Below the pieces are notes generated by a model. That model was not told the origin of the DNA and ran no database searches. It saw only the letters and a list, made by a program, of their open reading frames with translations. Shown here piece by piece: positions 42,288-51,857 of a DNA stretch of 64,000 nt. This DNA is from JAWLHK01 sp041690355 [NCBI: bacterium] (GTDB lineage Bacteria; J088; JAWLBW01). The position numbers and the translations under genes are program-made. The DNA is taken from positions 1-64,000 of the forward strand of contig JAWLHK010000007.1 of assembly GCA_041690355.1 (NCBI GenBank), written 5' to 3'. Position 1 is the stretch's first letter. Each line of letters begins with the position of its first letter.

Positions 42288-44243
42288 TCAGGGAATCGAC
42301 GGGCCGGTCGACGAAGTGGCCCCGATGCTGTAGATCGGCGTGCGGTCGTCTTCCTTGATCGGGATGACCGACGGGTCTCCCTCTTCTTCGGGGCCCATCA
42401 TGAAGGGATCGTCTTCGGGCATCATGAGAAAGGGGAGCAGATCCTCGAGATTCTCGCTCTCGCCCGTCTCCTCTTCGCCGTAGAGCGGCGGGTCGATCGG
42501 CACCGAATCCTCGGGGATCGCATCCGGGGCGAGCACCTCGGGCCCGGTTTCGGTGACGGCCGGATCGGACATCGTCTCGGCCGCTTCGCCGGCCCCCGCC
42601 TCGCGTCGCGGCTTGGACTGCGCGGCCGCAACCGGACGGGTGAGGTACCAGCCGATCTGGGCCTCGACATAGCGGGGGTCGAGCTTCAAGGCCCGGCTGA
42701 ACTCGGCATGGGCGGCGGGCTGCCAGGCCACCGGCCCGTAGCGGCGCAGAAAGTTGGCATGAAGAAACGCGATCCGGGAGTTGTCCGGATCGAGCCGCGC
42801 CGCCGCCGCGTAGGCAGAGCGCGCCTCGCCGAGGCGGCGCAGGTCGGCCAGGAGCATCCCCAGCCGAAGATGGCCCTCGACCAGCCCGGGCTGCCGGGCG
42901 AGCGCTTCGCGAAGCTGGGTTTCGGCCTGGTGCAGTTTTCCGCGCCGGTAGGGGAGCGCAACGATGGCCGCCTGATCCATGTACAGGCGGCCGAGATGCA
43001 CGCGCAGGCGCGGGTTCTCGGCCCCCTCGATGGCCTTGCGATACAGGGTTTCGACCTCGGCCAGGGTCGTCTCCCGTTGCGGTTCAGGCGTGCGCAGGGC
43101 CAGGCCATGACGTGCGACGGCCAGGCCGGCAAGATAAGCGGGTTCTTCATCGGCGAACTCGAGGGCGCGGGCGAAGCGGCGCTCGGCCAGCTCGAAATTG
43201 CGCTTCGAGAGTGCCAGGGCCCCGAGCAGGCCGTTGGCAGAAGCCTTCCATGCCGGGGGCTGGCCATGCTCGGCGGCCGCGCGGATCAGGGCCTGCCGGG
43301 CGACGCCGGCCTCGTCGATCAGGTAGGCGAGCTGCCCGCGACGCAGCGCGGTGCCGGCGACGCTGACGCCGGTGACGTCTTCGGGGTGACGCGCGAGGGC
43401 CGCGTCGAGCAGCTCCCGGGCACGTTCATGGTCCTTGTGCCGCCAGGCGAGTTCAGCGCGCAGGACCATGGCCTCGGGAATGGGCCTTTCGGCCGCAACG
43501 GCCGCATCGAGAAGGCGCACGGCCTCGGCGTCGTTGCCGGCGCGCGCGAACAACCCTCCGGCCGCCGCCGCATAGAGCGGTACGGCCGGCGCGAGCGACC
43601 AGGCGCGGGCGAAGCTGTGTCCGGCCGGCTCCCACTGTCCCATGCGGGCGTGCGCGACACCCCGACCGGCGTAGGGAGCGGCGGCGTCGGGCGCGGCCTT
43701 GATCGCGGCGTCGAAAGACCGCAGCGCCTCGGAGGGCTCGCCCCGCTCGAGTGCATGATAGCCGAGGGCAAGGTGCGCGGGCACGAAGTCGGGGTCACGC
43801 TCGAGGGCGCGCCGGAACTCGGCGACGGCCTGCCCCCCGAGCCCGGCGTGCGCCAGGGTGAGGCCGTAGTTGACGGCCAAGGCCGGGGAGTCGGGATGAC
43901 GCTGCGCCGCACGGCCGGCGGCCTCCATGGCGGCGACGTGATTCCCCATGGCATCTTCGGCCATGCCCAGGTTGCTGAGCAGGTACGGGTCATCGGGGGT
44001 GAGCCGCAGCGCCTCGGCCCAGGCATCGCGCGCCTGAAGTACATGTCCGGTTCGCAGCGCCGCAAAGGCCGCCTGCCGATGCCGGGCGACTTCAGCCGCG
44101 GTTTCGTCGGCGGGTGAAGCAGGGGAGCCTGCAGCATCGCGGACGGCCCCGGGCAGGGCTGCCCCACCGCCATCGGAAACCCGGTTCGCCCCGCCGAACG
44201 AGCAGGCGGCAAGAAGGGAAAGGCCAAGTGAGAGAGCGCGCAC
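42288..44243 (-). CDS. TPR-repeat lipoprotein
   Basis: A 651-residue lipoprotein with a start GTG at 44243 and a short signal MRALSLGLSLLAAC (Cys 14). Residues about 55-540 form at least ten tetratricopeptide-like helix pairs (for example YLLSNLGMAEDAMGNHVAAM, FVPAHLALGYHALERGEPSEALRSF), a protein-interaction solenoid. The last 110 residues are acidic and unstructured (PEEEGDPSVIPIKEDD). It is probably an outer-membrane-anchored assembly or secretion scaffold; the partner is unknown. It is divergent from aceE. Confidence 0.75.
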   Translation of the reverse strand: MRALSLGLSLLAACSFGGANRVSDGGGAALPGAVRDAAGSPASPADETAAEVARHRQAAFAALRTGHVLQARDAWAEALRLTPDDPYLLSNLGMAEDAMGNHVAAMEAAGRAAQRHPDSPALAVNYGLTLAHAGLGGQAVAEFRRALERDPDFVPAHLALGYHALERGEPSEALRSFDAAIKAAPDAAAPYAGRGVAHARMGQWEPAGHSFARAWSLAPAVPLYAAAAGGLFARAGNDAEAVRLLDAAVAAERPIPEAMVLRAELAWRHKDHERARELLDAALARHPEDVTGVSVAGTALRRGQLAYLIDEAGVARQALIRAAAEHGQPPAWKASANGLLGALALSKRNFELAERRFARALEFADEEPAYLAGLAVARHGLALRTPEPQRETTLAEVETLYRKAIEGAENPRLRVHLGRLYMDQAAIVALPYRRGKLHQAETQLREALARQPGLVEGHLRLGMLLADLRRLGEARSAYAAAARLDPDNSRIAFLHANFLRRYGPVAWQPAAHAEFSRALKLDPRYVEAQIGWYLTRPVAAAQSKPRREAGAGEAAETMSDPAVTETGPEVLAPDAIPEDSVPIDPPLYGEEETGESENLEDLLPFLMMPEDDPFMMGPEEEGDPSVIPIKEDDRTPIYSIGATSSTGPSIP

Positions 44244-44548
44244 GGTGCTTTCCTTTTTATCCAGTTCTTGCCACCATTATGGGGCCAACATCAGGACGGA
44301 TCAACCGCGGCAGGCCGACAGCCGTCGACCCCGCGGGGCGCCTCTTGCCGGCTCCGCGCCATGCGGCCGCCATTCCGCGAAGGCGACCGAAGTCACCGCG
44401 GCGCCACCCGTGTGGCATACTGAGGCCGGATCTGCGCGGCGAATCCGGCGCAGAACGACTGCCCGGGTACTCCCGGCCTGCCCCGTCTGTCAGAGCGCAC
44501 CGGTGCCCGATGGGCTATAATGATGCCGACGTTCCCGTGAGGCCTGTG
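44244..44548. promoter_or_regulatory. 305-bp divergent intergenic region between the TPR lipoprotein and aceE
   Basis: No gene is supported here. It holds the promoters for both flanking genes. A TATAAT hexamer at 44516-44521 lies 28 bases before the aceE ATG; no good -35 partner is visible at 16-18 bases, so an activator may be needed. Confidence 0.5.
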
Positions 44549-47221
44549 ATGGATGTGGAGAAGCTGCTGGCGAACGATCCCAACCCTGAAGAGACGCAGG
44601 AGTGGCTCGAGTCGCTCGACTACGTCCTGCAGCGCGAAGGCGCCGAGCGGGCGATCTATCTCTTCGAGCGTCTCAAGGACCGGCTCGCGGCCCGCGGCAT
44701 CTCCCTCCCCTCGCCGACGAACACCCCGTACGTCAACACGATTCCCCCCGACGACGAGCCCCCCTACCCGGGCAGCGTCGAGATCGAGCGCCGCATCCGC
44801 AGCATCATCCGCTGGAACGCCATGGCCATGGTCGTGAAGGCGAACCGCTCGCCGCTCGATCTAGGGGGCCACATCTCGACCTTCGCCTCGGCGGCCACGC
44901 TGTATGAGGTCGGCTTCAACCACTTCTTCCGCGGCAAGCACGGCGAGAAGCCCGGCGACATCGTCTACTTTCAGGGGCACGCCTCGCCGGGTATCTACTC
45001 GCGCGCCTATGTGGAAGGGCGCTTCGACGCCGAGCGTCTCCACCGGTTCCGCCGCGAAGTCGAGCCGGGCGGCTTGTCGTCCTATCCCCACCCCTGGCTG
45101 ATGCCGCACTTCTGGGAGTTTCCGACCGTCTCGATGGGACTCAGCCCCATCATGGCCATCTACCAGGCCCGTTTCAACCGCTACCTGCACGATCGCGGAC
45201 TCAAAGACACGGCGCATCAGAAAGTCTGGGCCTTTCTGGGCGACGGCGAGACCGACGAACCCGAAACGCTCGGCTCGATTTCGCTGGCCGCGCGCGAACG
45301 CCTCGACAACCTCGTCTTCGTCATCAACTGTAATCTTCAACGCCTCGACGGACCCGTGCGCGGCAACGGCAAGATCATTCAGGAGCTCGAAGCCATCTTC
45401 CGCGGCGCCGGGTGGAACGTCATCAAGGTCGTCTGGGGGAGCGACTGGGACCCCCTCCTGCGCGAGGATCACGACGGCGCGCTCGTCAAGCGCATGAACG
45501 AAGTCGTCGACGGCTGGTTCCAGAAGTACACCGTCGAAGGGGGCGCCTTTGCCCGCGAGCATTTCTTCGGCGCCGATCCGCGCCTGCGCAAGCTGGTCGA
45601 GAAGATGTCCGACGAGCAGATCCACAAGATGCTGCGCGGCGGACACGATCCCCGCAAGGTCTACGCCGCCTACCAGGCCGCCATGGATCACAAGGGTTCT
45701 CCCACGGTCATCCTCGCCAAGACGGTCAAGGGTTACGGCCTGGGCGAAGCCGGCGAGGGGCGCAACATCACGCACCAGCAGAAGAAGCTGAACGTCGACG
45801 AGCTGAGCGCTTTCCGCTCCCGGTTCGGCATCCCCATCGGCGATGAAGAGCTGGCCGAGGCCCCCTTCTACCGTCCGCCCCCCGACAGCCCCGAGGCGCG
45901 CTACATCCAGGAGCGCCGCAAGGCGCTGGGCGGATACGTGCCCGAGCGCATCGTCGACGTCGAGCCGATGGAGCCGCTCCCCACGCTGGCGGATTTCAAG
46001 GAGTTCCTCGACGGCTCGGGGGGACGAGAGGTCTCGTCGACGATGGGCTTCGCGCGCATGCTCGGGCGCCTGCTGAGCCTGAAGGATTTCGGCAAGTACG
46101 TCGTGCCCATCGTTCCCGACGAGGCGCGCACCTTCGGCCTCGAGGCCCTGTTCCGCCAGTTCGGCATCTACTCGCACATCGGCCAGCTCTACGAACCGGC
46201 CGACAAGTCGAGCCTGCTCTACTACTTCGAGTCGAAGCAGGGGCAGATTCTGGAGGAAGGGATCACCGAGGCGGGCGCCATGTCGAGCTTCATCGCCGCG
46301 GGCACGGCCTATGCGACACACGGGATCCCCACGATCCCCTTCTTCATCTACTATTCCATGTTCGGCTTTCAGCGCATCGGCGACCTGATCTGGGCGGCCG
46401 GCGACATGCGCGCCCGCGGCTTTCTGCTGGGCGCGACGGGCGGCCGGACGACCCTGAACGGCGAAGGGCTGCAGCACCAGGACGGGCACAGCCACCTGCA
46501 CGCCTCGACCGTGCCCAACGTCATGGCCTACGACCCCGCCTACGTCTACGAGCTGTCGGTCATCATCGAAGACGGCCTGAAGCGCATGTACCGGCACGGC
46601 GAGCCGGTCTTCTACTACATCACGCTCTACAACGAAAACTACATCATGCCCGCCATGCCGGCCGGCGCCGAAGAAGGGATCCGCGAGGGGATCTACCGGT
46701 TGGCGGCCGCGCCCGCGAAGAAAAGGCTGCAGGCGCAGATTCTCGCCAGCGGCCCGATGGTGCCCCAGGCGCTGCGGGCGCAGGAGATGCTGGCCAGCAT
46801 GTTCGACGTCGCCGCCGACGTCTGGAGCGTCACCAGCTACAAGAATCTGCGCTACAACGCGTTGCGCGCCTCGCGGTGGAACATGCGCCATCCCGGCGAG
46901 ACGCCGCGCAAGTCGTACCTGGAACGCGCGGTCGAAGGGATAGAGGGTCCCTTCGTCGCCGTCTCGGATTACATGCGCCAGGTGCCCGAGATGATCTCCC
47001 CGTGGATACCCGGCCGCCTGACGACGCTCGGCACCGACGGGTTCGGCCGCAGCGACCTGCGCAAGAAGCTGCGCGCCTGGTTCGAGGTCGACCCCGAATC
47101 GATCGTGCTCGCCGTGCTCTACTCCCTGATGCAGCAGGGGGCCGTCGGGCGCGAGGTCGTCGACAAGGCGATTGCGACGCTCGAGATCGACCGGGACAAG
47201 GCCTTTTCGCTTTTCGCCTGA
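44549..47221 (+). CDS. aceE: Pyruvate dehydrogenase E1 component, homodimeric type
   Basis: A 890-residue E1 that decarboxylates pyruvate with thiamine diphosphate and reductively acetylates the lipoyl group of AceF. The ThDP motif is GDGETDEPETLGSISL followed by VINCNLQRLDGPVRGN. Length and sequence match the single-chain AceE of gamma/beta-proteobacteria rather than alpha/beta E1. ATG 44549 has GAGG seven bases upstream; the N-terminus DVEKLLANDPNPEETQEWLESLDYVL resembles E. coli AceE. It is first in an operon with aceF (9 bases) and lpdA. Confidence 0.95.
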   Translation: MDVEKLLANDPNPEETQEWLESLDYVLQREGAERAIYLFERLKDRLAARGISLPSPTNTPYVNTIPPDDEPPYPGSVEIERRIRSIIRWNAMAMVVKANRSPLDLGGHISTFASAATLYEVGFNHFFRGKHGEKPGDIVYFQGHASPGIYSRAYVEGRFDAERLHRFRREVEPGGLSSYPHPWLMPHFWEFPTVSMGLSPIMAIYQARFNRYLHDRGLKDTAHQKVWAFLGDGETDEPETLGSISLAARERLDNLVFVINCNLQRLDGPVRGNGKIIQELEAIFRGAGWNVIKVVWGSDWDPLLREDHDGALVKRMNEVVDGWFQKYTVEGGAFAREHFFGADPRLRKLVEKMSDEQIHKMLRGGHDPRKVYAAYQAAMDHKGSPTVILAKTVKGYGLGEAGEGRNITHQQKKLNVDELSAFRSRFGIPIGDEELAEAPFYRPPPDSPEARYIQERRKALGGYVPERIVDVEPMEPLPTLADFKEFLDGSGGREVSSTMGFARMLGRLLSLKDFGKYVVPIVPDEARTFGLEALFRQFGIYSHIGQLYEPADKSSLLYYFESKQGQILEEGITEAGAMSSFIAAGTAYATHGIPTIPFFIYYSMFGFQRIGDLIWAAGDMRARGFLLGATGGRTTLNGEGLQHQDGHSHLHASTVPNVMAYDPAYVYELSVIIEDGLKRMYRHGEPVFYYITLYNENYIMPAMPAGAEEGIREGIYRLAAAPAKKRLQAQILASGPMVPQALRAQEMLASMFDVAADVWSVTSYKNLRYNALRASRWNMRHPGETPRKSYLERAVEGIEGPFVAVSDYMRQVPEMISPWIPGRLTTLGTDGFGRSDLRKKLRAWFEVDPESIVLAVLYSLMQQGAVGREVVDKAIATLEIDRDKAFSLFA

Positions 47222-47230
47222 GGAGACTGC

Positions 47231-48610
47231 ATGGCCGAACGCATCACGCTGCCTGAACTCGCCGAAGGAATCGCCGGAGGCGACGTCGTCTCCGTCGCGG
47301 TCTCCGAGGGAGATACCGTCACCGAAGGGCAGACCCTGATTGAACTGGAAACCGACAAGGCGACCGTTCCCGTCCCCTCGCCAGCGGCCGGAAAGATCGT
47401 GAAGGTCCTGGCCAAGGTCGGCGAGCCCCTGCAGGTCGGCGAACCGATTGTGGAGCTCGAGGGCGCACCCGGCGCGGTGAAGGCGCCCCCGCCACCCGAG
47501 AAACCTGCAAAGCCGCCCCGGCATGCCGAACGCCCGCCGGCAGAACCGGCCACGGAAGCGGAGCAGGTGGAGATGCCACCGGAAGAGCGCGGCGCAGAAA
47601 AGCCGGCCGAAGAGCAGCGGGTCGAGGCCCGGCAGGCGAGACAGCGGGAGGTTCAGGCCCGGCCCGAGCCGGGCCCGGCAGAAACGCCCCCCGGCGCCCC
47701 CGAAGCGGGAGAACCTGCGCCGGCAGGCCCCGCCGCCCGCCGCCTCGCGCGCGAGCTGGGGGTCGACATCAACCGGGTTCCCGGCTCGTCGCGGGGCGGC
47801 CGTATCAGCCCCGAAGACGTGAAGGACTTCGCGCGCCAGCGCATGAAGTCGGGAGTTCCCGGCGTGACGCCGGCCGCGGCCGAGCTCCCCGACTTCGCCA
47901 GATGGGGTCCCGTGCGCCGCGAGACGCTGACGACGCTGCGCCGCAAGATCAGCGACAACCTGGCGCGCGCCTGGGTCACGATTCCGCACGTTCACCAGTT
48001 CGACGACGCCGACATCACCGACCTGGCGGCCCTGCGCAAGGCGCACGCCCCGCGCTTCAAGGAACGGGGGGCGAATCTGACGATGACCGCCTTCCTGCTC
48101 AAGGCCGTCGTCGCCACCCTGCAGAAGTTCCCCCAGTTCAACGCCTCGCTCGACCCGGTGAACGGCGAGATGGTGTTCAAGGACTATTTTCATATCGGCG
48201 TCGCCGTCGATACCCCCGGCGGCCTCATCGTACCGGTGCTGCGCGACGTCGACCGCAAGGACCTCTACGCGATCTCCCGTGAACTCGGCGATCTGGCCCA
48301 GCGCACCCGTGACCGGCAGGTGGGGCTCGAAGAGCTGCGCGGGGCGAGCTTCTCGGTCTCGAATCTCGGCGGTATCGGCGGGAGCCATTTCACGCCGATC
48401 ATCAATCCCCCCGAGGTGGCGATCCTCGGCGTCGGCCGCAGCCGGGAGGTACCCGTCTGGCGCAACGGCCAGGTCGTCCCGCGTACGATTCTGCCGCTCT
48501 GCGTCGCCTACGATCACCGGGTGATCGACGGCGCCGACGGGGCGCGGTTCATCACCGAACTCGTGCGCACGCTCGAACACTATCAGGATGTCATGCTGCT
48601 CGGGCTGTAG
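47231..48610 (+). CDS. aceF: Dihydrolipoyllysine-residue acetyltransferase (E2 of pyruvate dehydrogenase)
   Basis: A 459-residue E2. One lipoyl domain (1-78) with the target lysine K43 in LETDKATVPV, a long Pro/Glu/Ala linker (80-165), a peripheral-subunit-binding domain (ARRLARELGVDINRVPGSSRGGRI) and the catalytic domain ending YDHRVIDGADGARF (active-site His). It forms the core of the complex, passing acetyl to CoA. A single lipoyl domain is fewer than the three of E. coli. Lipoylation could come from the LplA encoded three genes downstream. Confidence 0.94.
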   Translation: MAERITLPELAEGIAGGDVVSVAVSEGDTVTEGQTLIELETDKATVPVPSPAAGKIVKVLAKVGEPLQVGEPIVELEGAPGAVKAPPPPEKPAKPPRHAERPPAEPATEAEQVEMPPEERGAEKPAEEQRVEARQARQREVQARPEPGPAETPPGAPEAGEPAPAGPAARRLARELGVDINRVPGSSRGGRISPEDVKDFARQRMKSGVPGVTPAAAELPDFARWGPVRRETLTTLRRKISDNLARAWVTIPHVHQFDDADITDLAALRKAHAPRFKERGANLTMTAFLLKAVVATLQKFPQFNASLDPVNGEMVFKDYFHIGVAVDTPGGLIVPVLRDVDRKDLYAISRELGDLAQRTRDRQVGLEELRGASFSVSNLGGIGGSHFTPIINPPEVAILGVGRSREVPVWRNGQVVPRTILPLCVAYDHRVIDGADGARFITELVRTLEHYQDVMLLGL

Positions 48611-48651
48611 CCGCGCGCCATGCGGCCCGCCTGCGGAGGAAGCGAGGAATC

Positions 48652-50064
48652 ATGCCCAACACCGCATTTGATCTGGTCGTCATCGGCGGCGGGCCGGGCG
48701 GCTACGCCGCCGCATTCCGCGCCGCCGATCACGGACTGAAGACGGCCATCGTGGAACTGGACGACCGGCTGGGCGGCGTCTGCCTGCTGCGCGGCTGCAT
48801 TCCGAGCAAGGCCCTGCTGCACGCCGCCCAGGTCATTCACGAGACACAGGAGATGGCGGCATGGGGGCTCAAGTTCCCGCGCCCCCAGATCGATCTGGAC
48901 GCCCTGCGCGACAAGAAGGAGACCATCGTCGACAAGCTCTCGCGCGGCACGGGAACGCTTGCCAAGCTGCGCAACGTGAGCATCATTCACGGGCGGGCGC
49001 GCTTTCTGGACCGCAACCGCCTGTCGGTGCTCGGCGGCGAGAAGCCGACCGAGGTGCGGTTCAAGAACGCCATCATCGCGACCGGCTCGCGGCCGGTCAT
49101 TCCCCGCACGCTCTACATCGACGATGAACGCTGGTTCGACTCCACGCGCGCCCTCGATCTTCCCTTCATCCCCGAACGCCTCCTGGTCATCGGCGGCGGC
49201 TATATCGGCATGGAGCTGGGGACCGTCTATGAAGCGCTGGGGAGCAAGGTCACCGTCGTCGAGGGGCTCGATCGCATCCTCAACACGGCCGATCCCGATC
49301 TCGCCCGCCACGTGGCCAAGCGGGCCCAGGCGCGGTTTCAGGCCGTGCGCACGAACACGAAGGTCGAAGGGTTGCGCGCCGAGAAGACCGGCATCGTCGT
49401 GACCCTGCGCGGCCCCGGCGCCGGCGAAGACGAGAAGGAAGAGGCGGAGTTCGACGCCGTGCTCGTCTCGGTCGGCCGCCGCCCGAACAGCGAAGACCTG
49501 GGGCTCGAGACCACGCGCGTGCGCATCAACGACAAAGGCTTCATCGAGGTCGACCGGCAGATGCGCACGGGCGAAGCCAACATCTTCGCCATCGGCGACG
49601 TCGCGGGCGAGCCCATGCTCGCCCACAAGGCCAGCCACGAGGGGTTCACGGCCGTCGGCGCCATCGTGGGCGGCGAGGCGCTCTGGGACAAGAAGGCCGT
49701 TCCGGCGGTCGTCTTCACCGATCCCGAGCTCGCCTGGTGCGGAAAGACGGAAGCAGAGGCGAAGGAAGAGGGGCTCGACGTGAAGGTCCTGCGCTTTCCC
49801 TGGTCGGCCTCGGGGCGCGCGACGACCCTCGACCGTAACGACGGCGTCACGAAGCTCGTCTGCGACGCCGAGAGCGGCCGGGTCATCGGCGTGGGGATCG
49901 CGGGCACCAATGCCGGCGAGCTGATCAGCGAAGGGGTGCTCGCCGTCGAAATGGGCGCCGTCGCCGAAGACATCGCCGGCAGCATCCACCCCCATCCCAC
50001 CCTGAGCGAAACGCTGATGGAAGCGGCCGAGATGTTCGCGGGGCACGCCACCCACCATCGATGA
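48652..50064 (+). CDS. lpdA: Dihydrolipoyl dehydrogenase (E3)
   Basis: A 470-residue FAD disulfide oxidoreductase that reoxidises dihydrolipoyl groups with NAD. FAD motif VVIGGGPGGYAAA; redox-active C44 and C49 (GGVCLLRGCIPSK); NAD domain LLVIGGGYIGMELG; C-terminal HPHPTLSE with the active-site His-Glu. The redox motif's GVCLLRG departs from the common GTCLNVG. It follows aceF by 41 bases and completes the pyruvate dehydrogenase operon. Confidence 0.94.
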   Translation: MPNTAFDLVVIGGGPGGYAAAFRAADHGLKTAIVELDDRLGGVCLLRGCIPSKALLHAAQVIHETQEMAAWGLKFPRPQIDLDALRDKKETIVDKLSRGTGTLAKLRNVSIIHGRARFLDRNRLSVLGGEKPTEVRFKNAIIATGSRPVIPRTLYIDDERWFDSTRALDLPFIPERLLVIGGGYIGMELGTVYEALGSKVTVVEGLDRILNTADPDLARHVAKRAQARFQAVRTNTKVEGLRAEKTGIVVTLRGPGAGEDEKEEAEFDAVLVSVGRRPNSEDLGLETTRVRINDKGFIEVDRQMRTGEANIFAIGDVAGEPMLAHKASHEGFTAVGAIVGGEALWDKKAVPAVVFTDPELAWCGKTEAEAKEEGLDVKVLRFPWSASGRATTLDRNDGVTKLVCDAESGRVIGVGIAGTNAGELISEGVLAVEMGAVAEDIAGSIHPHPTLSETLMEAAEMFAGHATHHR

Positions 50065-50072
50065 GCCGCTCC

Positions 50073-50119
50073 CCCGGCCGCGCCCGACTGCCGCGCCCGA
50101 GTGGAAGGGCGCGGCCGGG
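50073..50119 (+). terminator. Strong hairpin after lpdA (no U-tract)
   Basis: Perfect 13-base stem (CCCGGCCGCGCCC and complement) with a 21-base loop, nine bases after the lpdA stop. There is no T run, so it may act as an mRNA 3' stabiliser or a Rho-assisted terminator. Confidence 0.5.
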
Positions 50120-50191
50120 CGTGCCATGCTGTAGAGGGAGCCGCACCGGGCGCGCGCTCCCTTTCCGCGTTTCCCCTCGGCCACCCTGCGC

Positions 50192-50842
50192 ATGATTCGA
50201 ACGCTGCACCTCACCCTCGACGATCCCGCCGACAACCTCGCGCTGGAAGAGCGCCTGCTGGCCCGCGCAGAACAGGAAGGAGGGCCTCAGGTCCTCCGCA
50301 CCTGGGAATCGGCGGTCCCCTTTGTCGTTCTCGGCCTCTCCTGCCGCGAAGAAGCCGACGTGAATCTGGCTGCCTGCCGCGAAGACGGCGTCCCCGTCCT
50401 GCGCCGGAAGAGCGGCGGGGGAACGGTTCTCCAGGGGCCGGGCAGCTTCAGCTACGCCCTCATCCTGCACCAGGACACCGATCCGGCGCTGCGCTCCATC
50501 GGCGGCGCGAACGAGTGGGTGCTCTCGCGCATCGCCGACCAGCTGCGGCTGCACGACGTTCCGGCCGAGATCCGGGGCATCAGCGACCTGGCCGTCGGCG
50601 GGCGAAAAATTTCGGGGAACGCGCAGCGGCGCAAAAAGGACTGGATTCTCTTTCACGGCACGCTTCTGCACGGGATGCCGGCCGAGCAGATCGCCCGGTA
50701 TCTGCGCATGCCCCCCCGGCAACCCGACTACCGGGCCGACCGCGCGCACCAGGACTTTCTGACGACCCTCCCGCTCGGTCCCGACAAGCTCGTCGAGATT
50801 CTCGAAGCCGCCTTCGGCGCCTTCTCACCGCTGGGGCTGTAA
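50192..50842 (+). CDS. lplA: Lipoate--protein ligase family protein
   Basis: A 216-residue biotin/lipoate ligase-fold protein that attaches lipoate (or octanoate) to lipoyl domains. Motifs: RRKSGGGTVLQGPG (the R-x-SGGG-V nucleotide/lipoate loop) and KISGNAQRRKKDWILFHGTLL with the catalytic Lys. It lacks the C-terminal accessory domain of E. coli LplA, so adenylation may be self-contained or another partner needed. Its place after the pyruvate dehydrogenase genes indicates it modifies AceF. Confidence 0.87.
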   Translation: MIRTLHLTLDDPADNLALEERLLARAEQEGGPQVLRTWESAVPFVVLGLSCREEADVNLAACREDGVPVLRRKSGGGTVLQGPGSFSYALILHQDTDPALRSIGGANEWVLSRIADQLRLHDVPAEIRGISDLAVGGRKISGNAQRRKKDWILFHGTLLHGMPAEQIARYLRMPPRQPDYRADRAHQDFLTTLPLGPDKLVEILEAAFGAFSPLGL

Positions 50843-50869
50843 CGGCCGTTCCGCAGAAGCGGGCGAACT

Positions 50870-51781
50870 TCAGCTGCCGATCCCGGCGATGACGGCCGCC
50901 GCGGCCATCGCCCACAGGGCCGCGGTCGCCAGCAGCGGCCGATCGGTCAGCAGGGTGTCGGTCGGATTCGCCGCTTCGTTGCGATGGTAGACCAGATACT
51001 GGTAGCGGAAAACGCCGTAGAGGACGAAGGGGAAGGTCAGGAGCATGCCGCGGCCGAAGCGCGCTTCGGTTTCGGGCGCGACGCAGTACATGAGGTACGA
51101 GATGACCGTCAGGGCGGTCACGAGCCCCATCATCTGATCCAGAAACGGCTCGCTGTACTCCTCGAGCACCCGGCGGGTCTCGGTGCTCGGGAGCGTCAAT
51201 TCGTGCCGGCGCTTGGAGAAGCCCAGAAAGAGCGCGAGCATCGAGGTGCAGACGAGCAGCCACGTCGACGGCTGCACGGCAATGGCGGCCGCCCCTGCCT
51301 CGACCCGCAGGACGAAGCCGGCGGCGATGATGATGACATCGAGAATGACCTGGTGCTTGAGCTTCAGGCTGTAGAGGACGTTGAGTCCGAAATAGGCGAG
51401 CAGAATGAGCGCGAGCGGCGGCGCGACGAACCACGCCCCCCCCACGCCGATCAGGAGCAGCAGCACGAGAGCCACATACGCCAGGGGAACCGGCAGCGCC
51501 CCCGAGGCGATCGGGCGCAGGCGTTTCTTCGGATGCGCCCGGTCGGCCTCGACGTCGACGATGTCGTTCAGCAGATAGACGGCGCTGGCCGCGGCCGAGA
51601 AGGCCGCGAAGGCCGCGGCGGACGCCAGGGCCGTGGGCGCTTCGAAAAGGCGCCCCGCGAAGAGCGCCGGCGCAAAGACGAAGCCGTTCTTCACCCACTG
51701 CTGGGGCCGCATGCAGCGCAGCAGCCCCGCGAGGGACGACGCGGGAGACCTTCGGCTCGAAACAACCGTATCCATGAGCAT
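50870..51781 (-). CDS. UbiA-family prenyltransferase, decaprenyl-phosphate phosphoribosyltransferase-like
   Basis: A 303-residue membrane protein with about eight transmembrane segments. The first Asp-rich motif is NDIVDVEADRAHPKKRLRPI, which together with RPQQWVKN near the N-terminus is the hallmark of decaprenyl-phosphate phosphoribosyltransferases (DPPR synthases). These attach phosphoribose to a polyprenyl phosphate, giving a donor for cell-wall arabinose or ribose. It opens the polysaccharide region, with manC 77 bases away on the same strand. Two start ATGs (51781 and 51775) lie two codons apart. Confidence 0.82.
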   Translation of the reverse strand: MLMDTVVSSRRSPASSLAGLLRCMRPQQWVKNGFVFAPALFAGRLFEAPTALASAAAFAAFSAAASAVYLLNDIVDVEADRAHPKKRLRPIASGALPVPLAYVALVLLLLIGVGGAWFVAPPLALILLAYFGLNVLYSLKLKHQVILDVIIIAAGFVLRVEAGAAAIAVQPSTWLLVCTSMLALFLGFSKRRHELTLPSTETRRVLEEYSEPFLDQMMGLVTALTVISYLMYCVAPETEARFGRGMLLTFPFVLYGVFRYQYLVYHRNEAANPTDTLLTDRPLLATAALWAMAAAAVIAGIGS

Positions 51782-51857
51782 TCCATGATAGCCCAAGCGC
51801 TCGTGGAATGCCCGCGCGCGACCGCCGCCCGGCGGCCCCATTCAGCCTGCAGATCGC

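Noticed and set aside
44861-48580. A 1239-codon minus-strand open frame opposite aceE/aceF
   Set aside because: Pure shadow of two highly conserved genes in GC-rich DNA; no recognisable domain.
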